DNA from: Lachnospiraceae bacterium
GTDB lineage: Bacteria; Bacillota; Clostridia; Lachnospirales; Lachnospiraceae
DNA: 64,000 nucleotides
Assembly: GCA_022790855.1 (NCBI GenBank)
Contig: JAAVYA010000021.1
Location: forward strand, 1 to 64,000
Reading direction: 5' to 3'
The translations under genes and the position numbers were made by a program. Numbering within the stretch: position 1 is the stretch's first letter; the number at the start of each line of letters is the position of its first letter. The notes under the pieces are model-generated. The model saw nothing but the letters and a program-made list of their open reading frames with translations. It searched no databases and was not told the origin of the DNA. Below, piece by piece: positions 33,590 through 41,364 of this stretch.

Positions 33590-34420
33590 TTACACTGTGT
33601 GTTTTTTGCCATCTGAGTGGATGAGCTTATGGACGCTGCAGTAGTGTTCGCATTTACTGGGGGTCTTATGAAAAACTTTGTGGATACTGCAGTAGTATTT
33701 ACATGTACTAGGACTAAGTTTTGTATGGCAGATTTTGTGAATGCTGCAATAATATTTACATTTACCAAGACTTGATTTTGTATGAAAGCCTTTGTGGGCG
33801 CTGCAGTAATATTTGCAGCTGCTGGAATGGAGCTTCCTGTGGATGGTCTTATGAACGCTGCAGTAGTTTTTACAAGAGCTAAGTTTTCTGTGAATGGTTT
33901 TGTGAACGTTGCAGTAGTTTTTGCAGGAGCTAAGCTTTGTGTGGATGGTCTTGTGGACGCTGCAGTAGTTCTTACAAGAGCTGATCTTTTTGTGGATCGT
34001 TTTATGAACGCTGCAGTAGTTCTTGCAGGAGCTAAGCTTTGTGTGGATGGTTTTGTGAACGCTGCAGTAGTTCTTACAGGAACGGATATTTTGGTGAATG
34101 GTGTGGTGAACGCCACAATAGTTGTTGCAATCGCTGGTGTGTTGGTGGATCGTGTGGTGGACGCCACAATAGTTGCTGCAATCGCTGGTGTGTTGATGGA
34201 TCGTGTGGTGGACATTGCAATAGTTCTGACAGCTGTTGATGCTATTATGATTTGTATGGTGGATATTGCAATAGTAGCCGTTGTTGTGATTGGAATTGTT
34301 GTGGTGACCGCCGCCGTGGCCATGGCCATGAGCCATAACAGGGACTGTAAAGCAGCAAGATACGAGAGCCGCTGTTAGAACGGTTAGGGCCGCCTTTTTC
34401 CACTTTCTAAAAAACTTCAT
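33590..34420 (-). CDS. Secreted protein of 13 tandem Cys/His repeats
   Basis: 276 residues. A signal peptide (1-30) ends in VMA. A His/Gly/Asn-rich stretch follows (HGHGHGGGHH, 31-40). From residue 49 to the end there are 13 repeats of the form C-x3-C-x2-H-x3-H, e.g. CKNYCSVHKTIHTKLSS. The period is 17 residues in repeats 2-8 and 19 in 9-11; the first repeat lacks its first Cys. The 51-base DNA repeat is visible by eye. The regular Cys2His2 spacing strongly suggests one metal ion (zinc, nickel, copper) per repeat or a disulfide-linked rod. The chain is very basic in the central repeats. I do not recognise a named family. No membrane anchor or sorting signal is seen. It is followed by its own terminator. 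Confidence 0.75.
   Translation of the reverse strand: MKFFRKWKKAALTVLTAALVSCCFTVPVMAHGHGHGGGHHNNSNHNNGYYCNIHHTNHNSINSCQNYCNVHHTIHQHTSDCSNYCGVHHTIHQHTSDCNNYCGVHHTIHQNIRSCKNYCSVHKTIHTKLSSCKNYCSVHKTIHKKISSCKNYCSVHKTIHTKLSSCKNYCNVHKTIHRKLSSCKNYCSVHKTIHRKLHSSSCKYYCSAHKGFHTKSSLGKCKYYCSIHKICHTKLSPSTCKYYCSIHKVFHKTPSKCEHYCSVHKLIHSDGKKHTV
33596..34280. repeat. Coding tandem repeat, about 51-57 base period
   Basis: On the plus strand GAACGCTGCAGTAGTT and close variants recur every 51 to 57 bases. Each unit encodes one Cys/His repeat of the secreted protein. The middle units are most alike, which points to recent unit duplication. Confidence 0.75.
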
Positions 34421-34568
34421 CTTTTACTCCTCCTATGGATGTAACTGGGTAGCTGCTCACACCTATAGGGAGTGAACAGGGCTGTAAATATTTTCCTTCA
34501 TATACTAATACGATCCTGTTTGCAAAATCCTTGCAAACAAAAAGAAATTTTCTTAAATTTTATGAGCC

Positions 34569-34973
34569 TTAAGAATTTTGCTTTTTCAAAAGCAGGATGC
34601 ATATAATGGCGGCCCCAAGGAGCACCAGCAGCAGATACCATACGCGGCCAAATGGAAAATTGGGCTCAAGCATAAGACGATATCCCCAGGTTGCAGGAAA
34701 GAATTTCCCAATGGTTTTCAGAAATTCGGGCAATAATTCAGTGGGAAACATGGTTCCTGAAAGCATGATTGAGGGTAAAAATATGATCTGGGAAACGGTG
34801 GTAAGTTTTGCCTGGCTTTTTACGGCCAATCCTAATATAGCGCCGAGGCCAAGGGAGGCGGCCAGATAGAGGGCGAGGGCAAGAAAAAGCCGGGGAATAT
34901 GTACCGGAAAGAAAGATCTGCTTCTGATATCTAATTTCAACTGTAATGCTACGCCGTAGAAAAAAGCATTCAT
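34569..34973 (-). pseudogene. ABC-2 type exporter permease with its middle deleted
   Basis: 134 codons. MNAFFYGVALQLKLDIRSRS is the normal N-terminus of a drug-type ABC-2 permease, but at about residue 22 it jumps in frame to ALALYLAASLGLGAILGLAV...LPSIMLSGTMFPTELLPEFL, the C-terminal part. Family members are about 230-250 residues, so roughly 100 residues with three membrane segments are missing. The ATPase and MerR genes upstream look intact. The shortened protein probably cannot form a channel. Confidence 0.65.
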
Positions 34974-34975
34974 TC

Positions 34976-35785
34976 TTATAACCTCCTGGCTATTTCTATA
35001 AAATTTTGTTCCAGAGAGCTATGCTCTACCTTAATATCCAATACATCGGTGTCCGTTTGTTTCAGGCTGTTGAGGAGAGAAAGCAAGGTATCTGTAATAT
35101 TGTCTGTTTCATACGTTTTGGTATCCTCTTGTGTTTTAATGTGAATGAAATATGTTTTTCCCATTTGATTTCTTAATTCCGCGGCAGTACCGCAAAATAC
35201 GATGCTTTTGCCATTTAAAATAGCAATACGGTCGCATAATGTTTCCACTTCCGCCATATCGTGGCTTGCTAAAATAATAGTTTTTCCCTGTGTCTGGAGT
35301 TTGCGTATCTGGTCATGGAGATTTTGACGGCCTATCGTGTCAAGCCCGGCGGTGGGTTCGTCGAGAACAATAATATCCGGCTCGCCAATCAGGGCAAGTG
35401 CAAGATGGAGCCGTCTTTTTTGGCCGGTAGACAGCTGCGCATATTGCTTTTTTTCAAATTCTGCTATTCCCAGGGATTCCGTCACAGAAGGATCCACCGG
35501 AACATGGTTCCATTTTGCAAATAAACGTACGGCCTCCATAGGCTTTATGTGGGCGGGAAGTGAGGAGGATTGGAGTTGGATCCCCAGTTTCCCCCGTATG
35601 GTAATGGAGCCGCTGTCGTAGCTTCTCAGGCCCTCGATGCATTCCAGGGCGGTTGTTTTTCCAGCGCCGTTGACTCCAAGAAGCGCAAACGTCTCCCCAG
35701 ATTTGATTTGGATATGAAGCCCTTTGAGGACGGTATTGTTTCCATAGCTTTTGTTTAATTCCTGTACTTGTATTGCATAGCTCAT
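34976..35785 (-). CDS. ABC exporter ATP-binding protein
   Basis: 269 residues from ATG 35785 (AGGAGGTGG upstream). Walker A GVNGAGKTT (about 41-49), signature LSTGQKRR (about 133-140), Walker B DIIVLDEPTAGLD and H-loop ASHDMAEVETLCD are all present. DrrA/NatA-type ATPase for drug or lipid export. The start overlaps the MerR gene by four bases (ATGA) and the permease starts three bases after its end, so MerR-ATPase-permease is one operon. The permease partner is internally deleted, so the ATPase may be orphaned. Confidence 0.9.
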   Translation of the reverse strand: MSYAIQVQELNKSYGNNTVLKGLHIQIKSGETFALLGVNGAGKTTALECIEGLRSYDSGSITIRGKLGIQLQSSSLPAHIKPMEAVRLFAKWNHVPVDPSVTESLGIAEFEKKQYAQLSTGQKRRLHLALALIGEPDIIVLDEPTAGLDTIGRQNLHDQIRKLQTQGKTIILASHDMAEVETLCDRIAILNGKSIVFCGTAAELRNQMGKTYFIHIKTQEDTKTYETDNITDTLLSLLNSLKQTDTDVLDIKVEHSSLEQNFIEIARRL

Positions 35786-36582
35786 AATTCCACCTCCTGG
35801 AATGGATCGACGCCAAGCTTTGAAAAATAAATCTGCAGGGCAGGTTCTAAATATTCTTGTACTATTTTTTGCTTTTCTTCCCATTCATTGGCAGCATCCG
35901 TAAAATTTCCGACTTCCATCAGTTTGGGGAGCATACTCATATCGCCGTCAGTAAATTCCACAATGAGATCCCAATAAGCTTTGGCAGTCTGCTGGCATGC
36001 TTCACTTTCCGGAGGCACCTGATTTTTTTGGAGCCTTAGGAGCTCTTCGCTGAGACGGTTAAATTTCTCTATAAAAGCAAAGCCGCTGCCTAAGTCGAAT
36101 CGTCGGCGGATATGGTCCATAGTGTCGTCATCGAAACGTTTTATGAGAAAGTAAAAATCATTTTTCAGTTGAAGGTTTACGATAATATCTGCATATTTTC
36201 TGAAATTAACGGTCTGCATTTGCAGTACTTCTGTTTTTAATTGTTCAATGGCGGTCAATGAGGCAGATAATTGTTGAATTTTTTTGCGTATCTCATTTGC
36301 CTGTTCGGTCAGGGCTTTTGCAACGTCGGCAGGTGTGTTCAAAGATGCCAGCTGCTGCTTGATATGTTCCAATGAGAACCCCAATGATTTTAAGGACAGG
36401 ATCTGGTGGAGCAGTATGAGATCTTTAGGGGTATAGAGCCTGCGCCCGCCTTCGCTTTCTGCGGATGGACAAAACAGGCCGATCTTATCATAATATTGCA
36501 GGGTGCGGACCGTAACTCCCATTTTCTTTGCCAGTTCGCCTACAGTCATATATCCTTCCGGGATAGCTTTGTGTGTTTCCAT
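35782..36582 (-). CDS. MerR-family regulator with TipAS-like effector domain
   Basis: 266 residues. Winged helix-turn-helix at 12-80 (YMTVGELAKKMGVTVRTLQY, GGRRLYTPKDLILLHQILSL), a coiled-coil dimerisation helix (about 85-125), then a helical domain like that of TipAL/Mta (FDLGSGFAFIEKFNRLSEEL, AKAYWDLIVEFTDGDM), which binds antibiotics. Likely activates its own operon in the presence of a drug. The promoter has the 19-base spacer typical of MerR activation. Confidence 0.85.
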   Translation of the reverse strand: METHKAIPEGYMTVGELAKKMGVTVRTLQYYDKIGLFCPSAESEGGRRLYTPKDLILLHQILSLKSLGFSLEHIKQQLASLNTPADVAKALTEQANEIRKKIQQLSASLTAIEQLKTEVLQMQTVNFRKYADIIVNLQLKNDFYFLIKRFDDDTMDHIRRRFDLGSGFAFIEKFNRLSEELLRLQKNQVPPESEACQQTAKAYWDLIVEFTDGDMSMLPKLMEVGNFTDAANEWEEKQKIVQEYLEPALQIYFSKLGVDPFQEVEL

Positions 36583-36605
36583 TTGTATTTCACCTCCTTA
36601 AAAAT

Positions 36606-36636
36606 AGTATAGCTCATTACGTTGGGTCATAAGCAA
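36606..36636 (-). promoter_or_regulatory. MerR-type promoter with a 19-base spacer
   Basis: On the minus strand TTGCTT (36636-36631), spacer ATGACCCAACGTAATGAGC (19 bases), TATACT (36611-36606). The overlong spacer and the GACCC..ACGT core resemble TipAL/Mta-controlled promoters. Confidence 0.65.
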
Positions 36637-36795
36637 TACTTTTGTGCTATTTTATTGATTGGTTTGTGGGGAAGAAGAAAGAATATGAGTTTTAATAGCT
36701 TTGTGAAAAAAAATATGGTAAACTTTGGAGGATAAAAGTAATCCATATTTGAAGGATACATCATATCATTTTTAATATTAGTAAAGGAGTTCTTC

Positions 36796-38300
36796 ATGAA
36801 ACAAGAAAAAGCAACGTATTCCCTTCCATATATTATATTTATTACAATGTTCAGCATGATCATTCATTTACTGCTGTTTTTTATCCCTGTGTTGGTGAAC
36901 AAGATGATCAGCCTGGAACTGGAGATATCTTCTACAGTAATTCTTCTGATCATAGCTGCCATGGGAGTACAGATTGCGCTGCAGTTATTCCTGGTGATTG
37001 CAAAAAATAAATGCATGAAAAAATTCCGAATCCAAATGTGCATATATTTGTACCAAAAAATATTTTCTATGAGTTATGGAACACTGATTAGCAGAGGGAC
37101 TACATATTTGATTCAAAGAGCAGATGCAGCGGCGCTCACAATGTCTCTGCTGGGAATTGACGCAGTACCGACGATTGTTTCAAAGTCGGCGGTTATTTTG
37201 ATTATCCTGATTTATTCACTGAATATAAGTATGTTTTTGTTTCTGATTATGCTTGGGATGACAGCGGTCAATATCATAGGTTTCTACATTTTAAATAAAA
37301 AACTGGCGGCAAAGTCCGCCTATATGCAGGAACACATTCCAAAAGAACGAGAGGATCTATATCAAATCGCGTCTCAGGTAGATTTTCTGAAACAGAATGC
37401 GGATAATTCGACGATTAATCCCATTTTATATTGTCATTTGGAAAAAATTGAACAGATTAATCGGGAGGTCAATACGCTGGCAAACGGGGGAAGCAATGTA
37501 ATAGACTTTTTTAATATGTTCTTGCAGAATCTGGTATTGATCGTATTAACCTATCTGTTATTGAACGGTAAAAACGGAATGGATGATATATTTACGGTGA
37601 CAGTGCTTATGGCTTATTTTGTTCCGGCTGTTATGAGCATTGTAGCAGTAAACCTGAATATGAGGGAGTTAAAGGCCAGTCGTGAATTTATACGGTTTTT
37701 ACAGTCTAATCAGGAGGAGGACGGAACAGTAACAATCGATGGAATCAGCCGTGTCGATATGGACATGGAACAGGCGGGTATCCAGGAAGAAAAAAGCCTG
37801 TTGCAAAAAGTAAAGATTACCGCCCAAAAGGGCGACGTCATTGGAATCATAGGGGAATCCGGAACCGGAAAAAGCACATTGATGAAAAATCTGTTAAAAT
37901 ATTGGAAAAGCAATGGAATTACGGTCAATGGTATTCCTTTGGAAGAGATACAAAATGAATCTTACCGCAAGCATATTTCTTATTATTCTCAGACGCCTTT
38001 GATCATCACCGGGAGCATGGAAGATAATCTGAATTTTGGAAGAGAACCTGTACTGGAAGTTTGGGAAAAATTCCCTTTCCTGAAAAAGTTCAGGGATGAA
38101 ACAGGTGCATGGAAGCAGGAGATCTCAGAGAACGGAAATAATCTTTCCGGAGGGGATAAACAGAAAATATCCCTGGCCAGATTGTTGACGGATCAGGCTG
38201 ACGTCATAGTATTAGATGAGCCTACCAGTTCTCTGGATGAAGAAACGGAGTCCGTGATTTTGGATGAGTTTTTCGGAAGATGCATGGAAGGAAGTGTGTT
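36796..38300 (+). pseudogene. ABC exporter (membrane plus ATPase domains), interrupted near its end
   Basis: Residues 1 to about 500 of a 738-codon frame. Six membrane segments (about 1-285) are followed by an ATPase with Walker A GESGTGKST (353-361), signature LSGGDKQ (450-456), Walker B DVIVLDEP (469-476) and D-loop SSLD (479-482). The protein should continue with a beta strand and the H-loop histidine (ITHR), but after CMEGSVL it runs straight into an unrelated protein. The H-loop is therefore absent. The type is that of bacteriocin or lantibiotic-like half-transporters. AAAGGAG precedes ATG 36796. DNA here is visibly more AT-rich than the flanking genes. Confidence 0.65.
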
Positions 38301-38301
38301 G

Positions 38302-39012
38302 ATGAAAACATATCTATGGATTGAAGATAGAAAGGAGAAATCTGGTTACATATTTTGGCAGACATTTATGGGGCAGTTATGTCCGGAAATAGTAGTAGAA
38401 AGTAAGAAAAATAATAGTGAGCTGGTAAAAGCAGTTAAGGCGTTAGGGGATAATGAGAATAGATATGTCATAGTATTTGATAATTCTTTCGATAATCTGC
38501 AGGTGATTATGGAGCAGAAACTATTGAGAAAATACGCAAAAGCTAAAAACAATGTTCTTTTGCTGGATATTATATGTTTTGAATACATTTTACTTGAGTT
38601 CAAGGATTTGATAGAATGGATTTATGCGCCAGACGATGAATTTTTAATAAAACGTAAAAATATAATTGCTGCAAGAGAAAAATTTGTAAAAACAATCCGA
38701 AGTGGTAAATTGAATTATAAAAATATTCGTGAAATTTTAGAATATAATGAAAATCTTGATAACTACAATGTAGAGCAGTTATCTGCAAAGATTTTATTTG
38801 ATTTAACAAGAAATACCGGTTTTGAAGTATCAAAGAGTAATATCGGTGAATGTTGGATAAAATCTTGTTGCGAATGGGGAGGACGAATGCCAAATGATCT
38901 TTGTGGTCTTGATGATGGTAGATTACAATTGAAAGAGAAGATGCAGAATATTTGCAAGAAAACAAGCCTTTTAATGAAACTTCAAAATATTGGCCTGGAG
39001 GTGGTAGTGTGA
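38302..39012 (+). CDS. TOPRIM/DUF4435-like protein, first gene of an AT-rich three-gene cassette
   Basis: 236 residues if read from ATG 38302, which has GGAAGGAAG about eight bases upstream; the same frame is continuous with the ABC exporter, so a fusion protein is also possible. Sequence: MKTYLWIEDRKEKSGYIFWQ at the start, then VIVFDNSFDNLQVIMEQKLL (56-75) and LLLDIICFEYILLEFKDLIEW. The order of an acidic residue after the first strand (Glu8/Asp9) and an Asp pair after a hydrophobic strand (Asp60, Asp64) recalls DUF4435/TOPRIM nucleases, as in AriB of PARIS; this is inference. The C-terminus has Cys-rich CWIKSCCEWGG. The next gene overlaps by four bases. Confidence 0.5.
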   Translation: MKTYLWIEDRKEKSGYIFWQTFMGQLCPEIVVESKKNNSELVKAVKALGDNENRYVIVFDNSFDNLQVIMEQKLLRKYAKAKNNVLLLDIICFEYILLEFKDLIEWIYAPDDEFLIKRKNIIAAREKFVKTIRSGKLNYKNIREILEYNENLDNYNVEQLSAKILFDLTRNTGFEVSKSNIGECWIKSCCEWGGRMPNDLCGLDDGRLQLKEKMQNICKKTSLLMKLQNIGLEVVV

Positions 39013-39452
39013 TAACGATTTTTAAGAATAGAAAAGATATCCCGCAAGATATGGAATACGTAGAATTAAATGATATTTATTTTAATCAAAATACTGCACG
39101 TAAGCTTGATGACAGAGCCTCAAAAGTTATTGGAATAATAGACGGGGCGAAGTTAATTAGCAAGTATAAAATATGCTCAAAATTTAACGATACTGTTCTG
39201 GACGTTGACAAGTTATCCGCTGGTTGCAAAACGGTATTAAATGTACTATATAATCCAGACAAAGTGTTTTGCCTGAAGGAATGTGGAAACAATGCGTTAG
39301 AGGTGCTGTATAAACTTGAGGAAGGCAATGTTTATAGTGATTATGCACTGATTCCTTTTGAAATGGCAGCGGTGATCGTACAAACTTCTTCGGGAAAGAA
39401 AGAAATTTGTGGTTATGAAGAATTAAAGGAGTGGTGGTGTAATGAAGAGTAA
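39009..39452 (+). CDS. Unknown protein, second gene of the AT-rich cassette
   Basis: 147 residues from GTG 39009, with GGAGGT six bases upstream and GTGA overlap with the previous stop. I do not recognise it. The predicted fold is alpha/beta and soluble, with no membrane segment or signal. It has a stretch like a small regulatory domain (VIGIIDGAKLISKYKICSKF) and ends in two tryptophans (LKEWWCNEE). The tight overlaps on both sides imply that it acts with its neighbours. Confidence 0.55.
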   Translation: MITIFKNRKDIPQDMEYVELNDIYFNQNTARKLDDRASKVIGIIDGAKLISKYKICSKFNDTVLDVDKLSAGCKTVLNVLYNPDKVFCLKECGNNALEVLYKLEEGNVYSDYALIPFEMAAVIVQTSSGKKEICGYEELKEWWCNEE

Positions 39453-39870
39453 GCCAATTGTAATGGAGCATTTTTTCACAGAGCATACTTCGTTTGTTTT
39501 AAATTTTGAATTTACGAATAATATTACAATATTGACAGGAGATTCCGGAACAGGAAAAACGGTATCTTTTTTATTTATGAAAGAGTGCATGGCATTGAAT
39601 CCCGATATTGTTTGTTTAAACTATTTAGATTATCAGAAGAATATTGGAAATATTATTCGAAATACAGAAAAAAAATTGATAGTGATTGATAATGCAGATA
39701 TACTGTTGGATGATGATACAAGAAAGTACATCGCACTCGATGGTAAGAATCAGTATTTGATAATTGGAAGAAATCCGAAGAATCTGTTTGTAACGAAAGA
39801 AAATTTGTTTGAACTTGTGAGTGAAAAACAGGAGGAACAGACAGTACTGAGAATTAAGGAGTATTTGTAA
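39442..39870 (+). CDS. Small P-loop ATPase, third gene of the AT-rich cassette
   Basis: 142 residues. Walker A is GDSGTGKT (33-40) after a hydrophobic strand (NNITILTG). A Walker B-like LIVIDNADILLDDD (79-92) follows, resembling the AAA/STAND-type DNAD form. The protein is short for an ATPase and lacks a lid domain, so it may be a minimal NTP-binding subunit. It starts inside the preceding gene (11-base overlap, AAGGAG upstream). Function unknown. With the TOPRIM-like first gene the set resembles ATPase-plus-nuclease defence modules, though no phage-defence context is visible. Confidence 0.6.
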   Translation: MKSKPIVMEHFFTEHTSFVLNFEFTNNITILTGDSGTGKTVSFLFMKECMALNPDIVCLNYLDYQKNIGNIIRNTEKKLIVIDNADILLDDDTRKYIALDGKNQYLIIGRNPKNLFVTKENLFELVSEKQEEQTVLRIKEYL

Positions 39871-39962
39871 CTATCAATGAGCAAATTTAGAAAATTGCAC
39901 TATAAATCTCTACGCCACAAAAGCTAAAAAATGAAATTGCAAGCCGCGCGGAGCGTTGATAG

Positions 39963-39992
39963 AGTCCTGGATCGTTTCAGGGCTTTTCTATT
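39963..39992 (+). terminator. Terminator-like hairpin between the cassette and pyrC
   Basis: AGTCCTG (39963-39969) pairs with CAGGGCT (39978-39984, one G-T) and is followed by TTTCTATTTT. It could end the cassette transcript or act as attenuator for the pyr operon; no PyrR-binding loop is evident. Confidence 0.5.
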
Positions 39993-40051
39993 TTGAAAAT
40001 CTATGATAAAATAGAAAAAAATGGGGTAACCAGAAAGAGAGGAGTCCGGTT

Positions 40052-41326
40052 ATGATGATTCTGATAAAAAACGGCAGAGTCTTAGACCCTGCCACCAAGA
40101 CGGACAAGATGGCGGACGTGCTGATTGACGGGGGAAAGATAGCAAAGATCGGCGATAAGATCAAAGCCGTGGCAGACGAGGTGATCGATGCCTCGGGATG
40201 CTATGTGATGCCTGGATTTATTGATCTCCATGTACATTTGCGGGATCCGGGTTTTGAATATAAAGAGACAGTGGAAACTGGTTCCAAGGCGGCGGCCCGA
40301 GGCGGTTTTACTACGATTCTTGCTATGCCCAATACGAAACCGGTGGTAGATAACCCGGATGTGGTGCGTTATGTGACGAATAAAGCCCAGGATGTCGGGC
40401 TAACAAATGTGATCCAGGCAGGGGCGGTCACCAAAGGCCAGCGGGGAGAAGAGCTTTCAGAGATAGAAGAGATGGTGGAAGCAGGTGTTTTAGCGTTAAG
40501 CGAAGACGGAAAGACCGTAATGGATACCGGATTGTACCGGGAGGCAATGATGCTGGCGATAAAATACGATATTCCGATCATGGCCCATTGTGAGGATGCA
40601 ACCTTGGTCCGGGGCGGCGTTATGAATGAAGACGACAATGCCAAAAGACTGGGAATGCCGGGGATTACCAATGCAGTGGAGGATATCATCATTGCCAGGG
40701 ATCTTTTGCTGGCAAAGGAGACGGGAGTGAGGCTTCATTTGTGCCATTGTTCCACAAAAGACGGGGCCGCCATGCTGAAAGCAGCCAAAGAGCAGGGGCT
40801 TTCGGTGACCGGCGAAGTCTGCCCCCATCATTTTACGCTGACCTCCTCCGATATTCCGGGAGACGATTCCAACTATAAAATGAATCCGCCTCTTCGTACC
40901 AGAGAGGATGTGGATGCTTTGATTCAGGCTCTTTCAGAAGGAACGCTGGATGTGATCGCTACAGACCATGCGCCTCACAGTTTTGATGAAAAAGATGTTT
41001 CCATGCGCAGGGCGCCTTTTGGAATTGTGGGCCTGGAGACGGCGGCAGCACTTACTATGACAGAATTGGTGGACAAAGGCCATTTGACGCCTCTTCAGAT
41101 GGCGGAAAAAATGAGCTATAACCCGGCGAAGATCTTAGGCATTGACCGGGGAAGCCTAGAACCCGGCAAGATTGCGGATGTGGTAATTTTTGACCCCAAG
41201 GAAGCGTATCAGATTGATGCAGCGCGTTTTTCCTCCAGAAGCAAGAATACGCCTTTTCACGGAAAAAAGGTAAAAGGCTGTGTAAAAGCGACGATTCTGG
41301 AGGGAAGAGTTGTGTATGAGAGATAG
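40052..41326 (+). CDS. pyrC: Dihydroorotase
   Basis: 424 residues. Closes carbamoyl-aspartate to dihydroorotate in pyrimidine synthesis. Type I DHOase with the zinc ligands His60 and His62 in DLHVHLRDPG, the block MPNTKPVVDN, LHLCHCSTKDG and ATDHAPHSFDEK with the catalytic Asp. GAGAGGAG precedes two adjacent ATG codons. First gene of a pyr cluster with pyrF, pyrK and pyrD; pyrB, pyrE and carAB are not in the window. Confidence 0.95.
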   Translation: MMILIKNGRVLDPATKTDKMADVLIDGGKIAKIGDKIKAVADEVIDASGCYVMPGFIDLHVHLRDPGFEYKETVETGSKAAARGGFTTILAMPNTKPVVDNPDVVRYVTNKAQDVGLTNVIQAGAVTKGQRGEELSEIEEMVEAGVLALSEDGKTVMDTGLYREAMMLAIKYDIPIMAHCEDATLVRGGVMNEDDNAKRLGMPGITNAVEDIIIARDLLLAKETGVRLHLCHCSTKDGAAMLKAAKEQGLSVTGEVCPHHFTLTSSDIPGDDSNYKMNPPLRTREDVDALIQALSEGTLDVIATDHAPHSFDEKDVSMRRAPFGIVGLETAAALTMTELVDKGHLTPLQMAEKMSYNPAKILGIDRGSLEPGKIADVVIFDPKEAYQIDAARFSSRSKNTPFHGKKVKGCVKATILEGRVVYER

Positions 41327-41364
41327 GGAAATACGGACAAAATAACGAAAACAGGAGAGAACCT

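Noticed and set aside
33596-34280. Regular 51-base repeats as a CRISPR array
   Set aside because: The repeats are contiguous without unique spacers, vary gradually and encode a secreted Cys/His repeat protein on the minus strand. No cas gene is nearby.
33782-34378. A long plus-strand frame across the Cys/His repeat gene
   Set aside because: It is the antisense shadow of the tandem repeats; it has no ribosome site and its composition (Val/Ala/Asp repeats) follows from the opposite strand.
39963-39992. PyrR-controlled attenuator before pyrC
   Set aside because: A terminator-like hairpin is present, but I could not find the conserved PyrR-binding loop or an antiterminator; it may simply end the upstream cassette.
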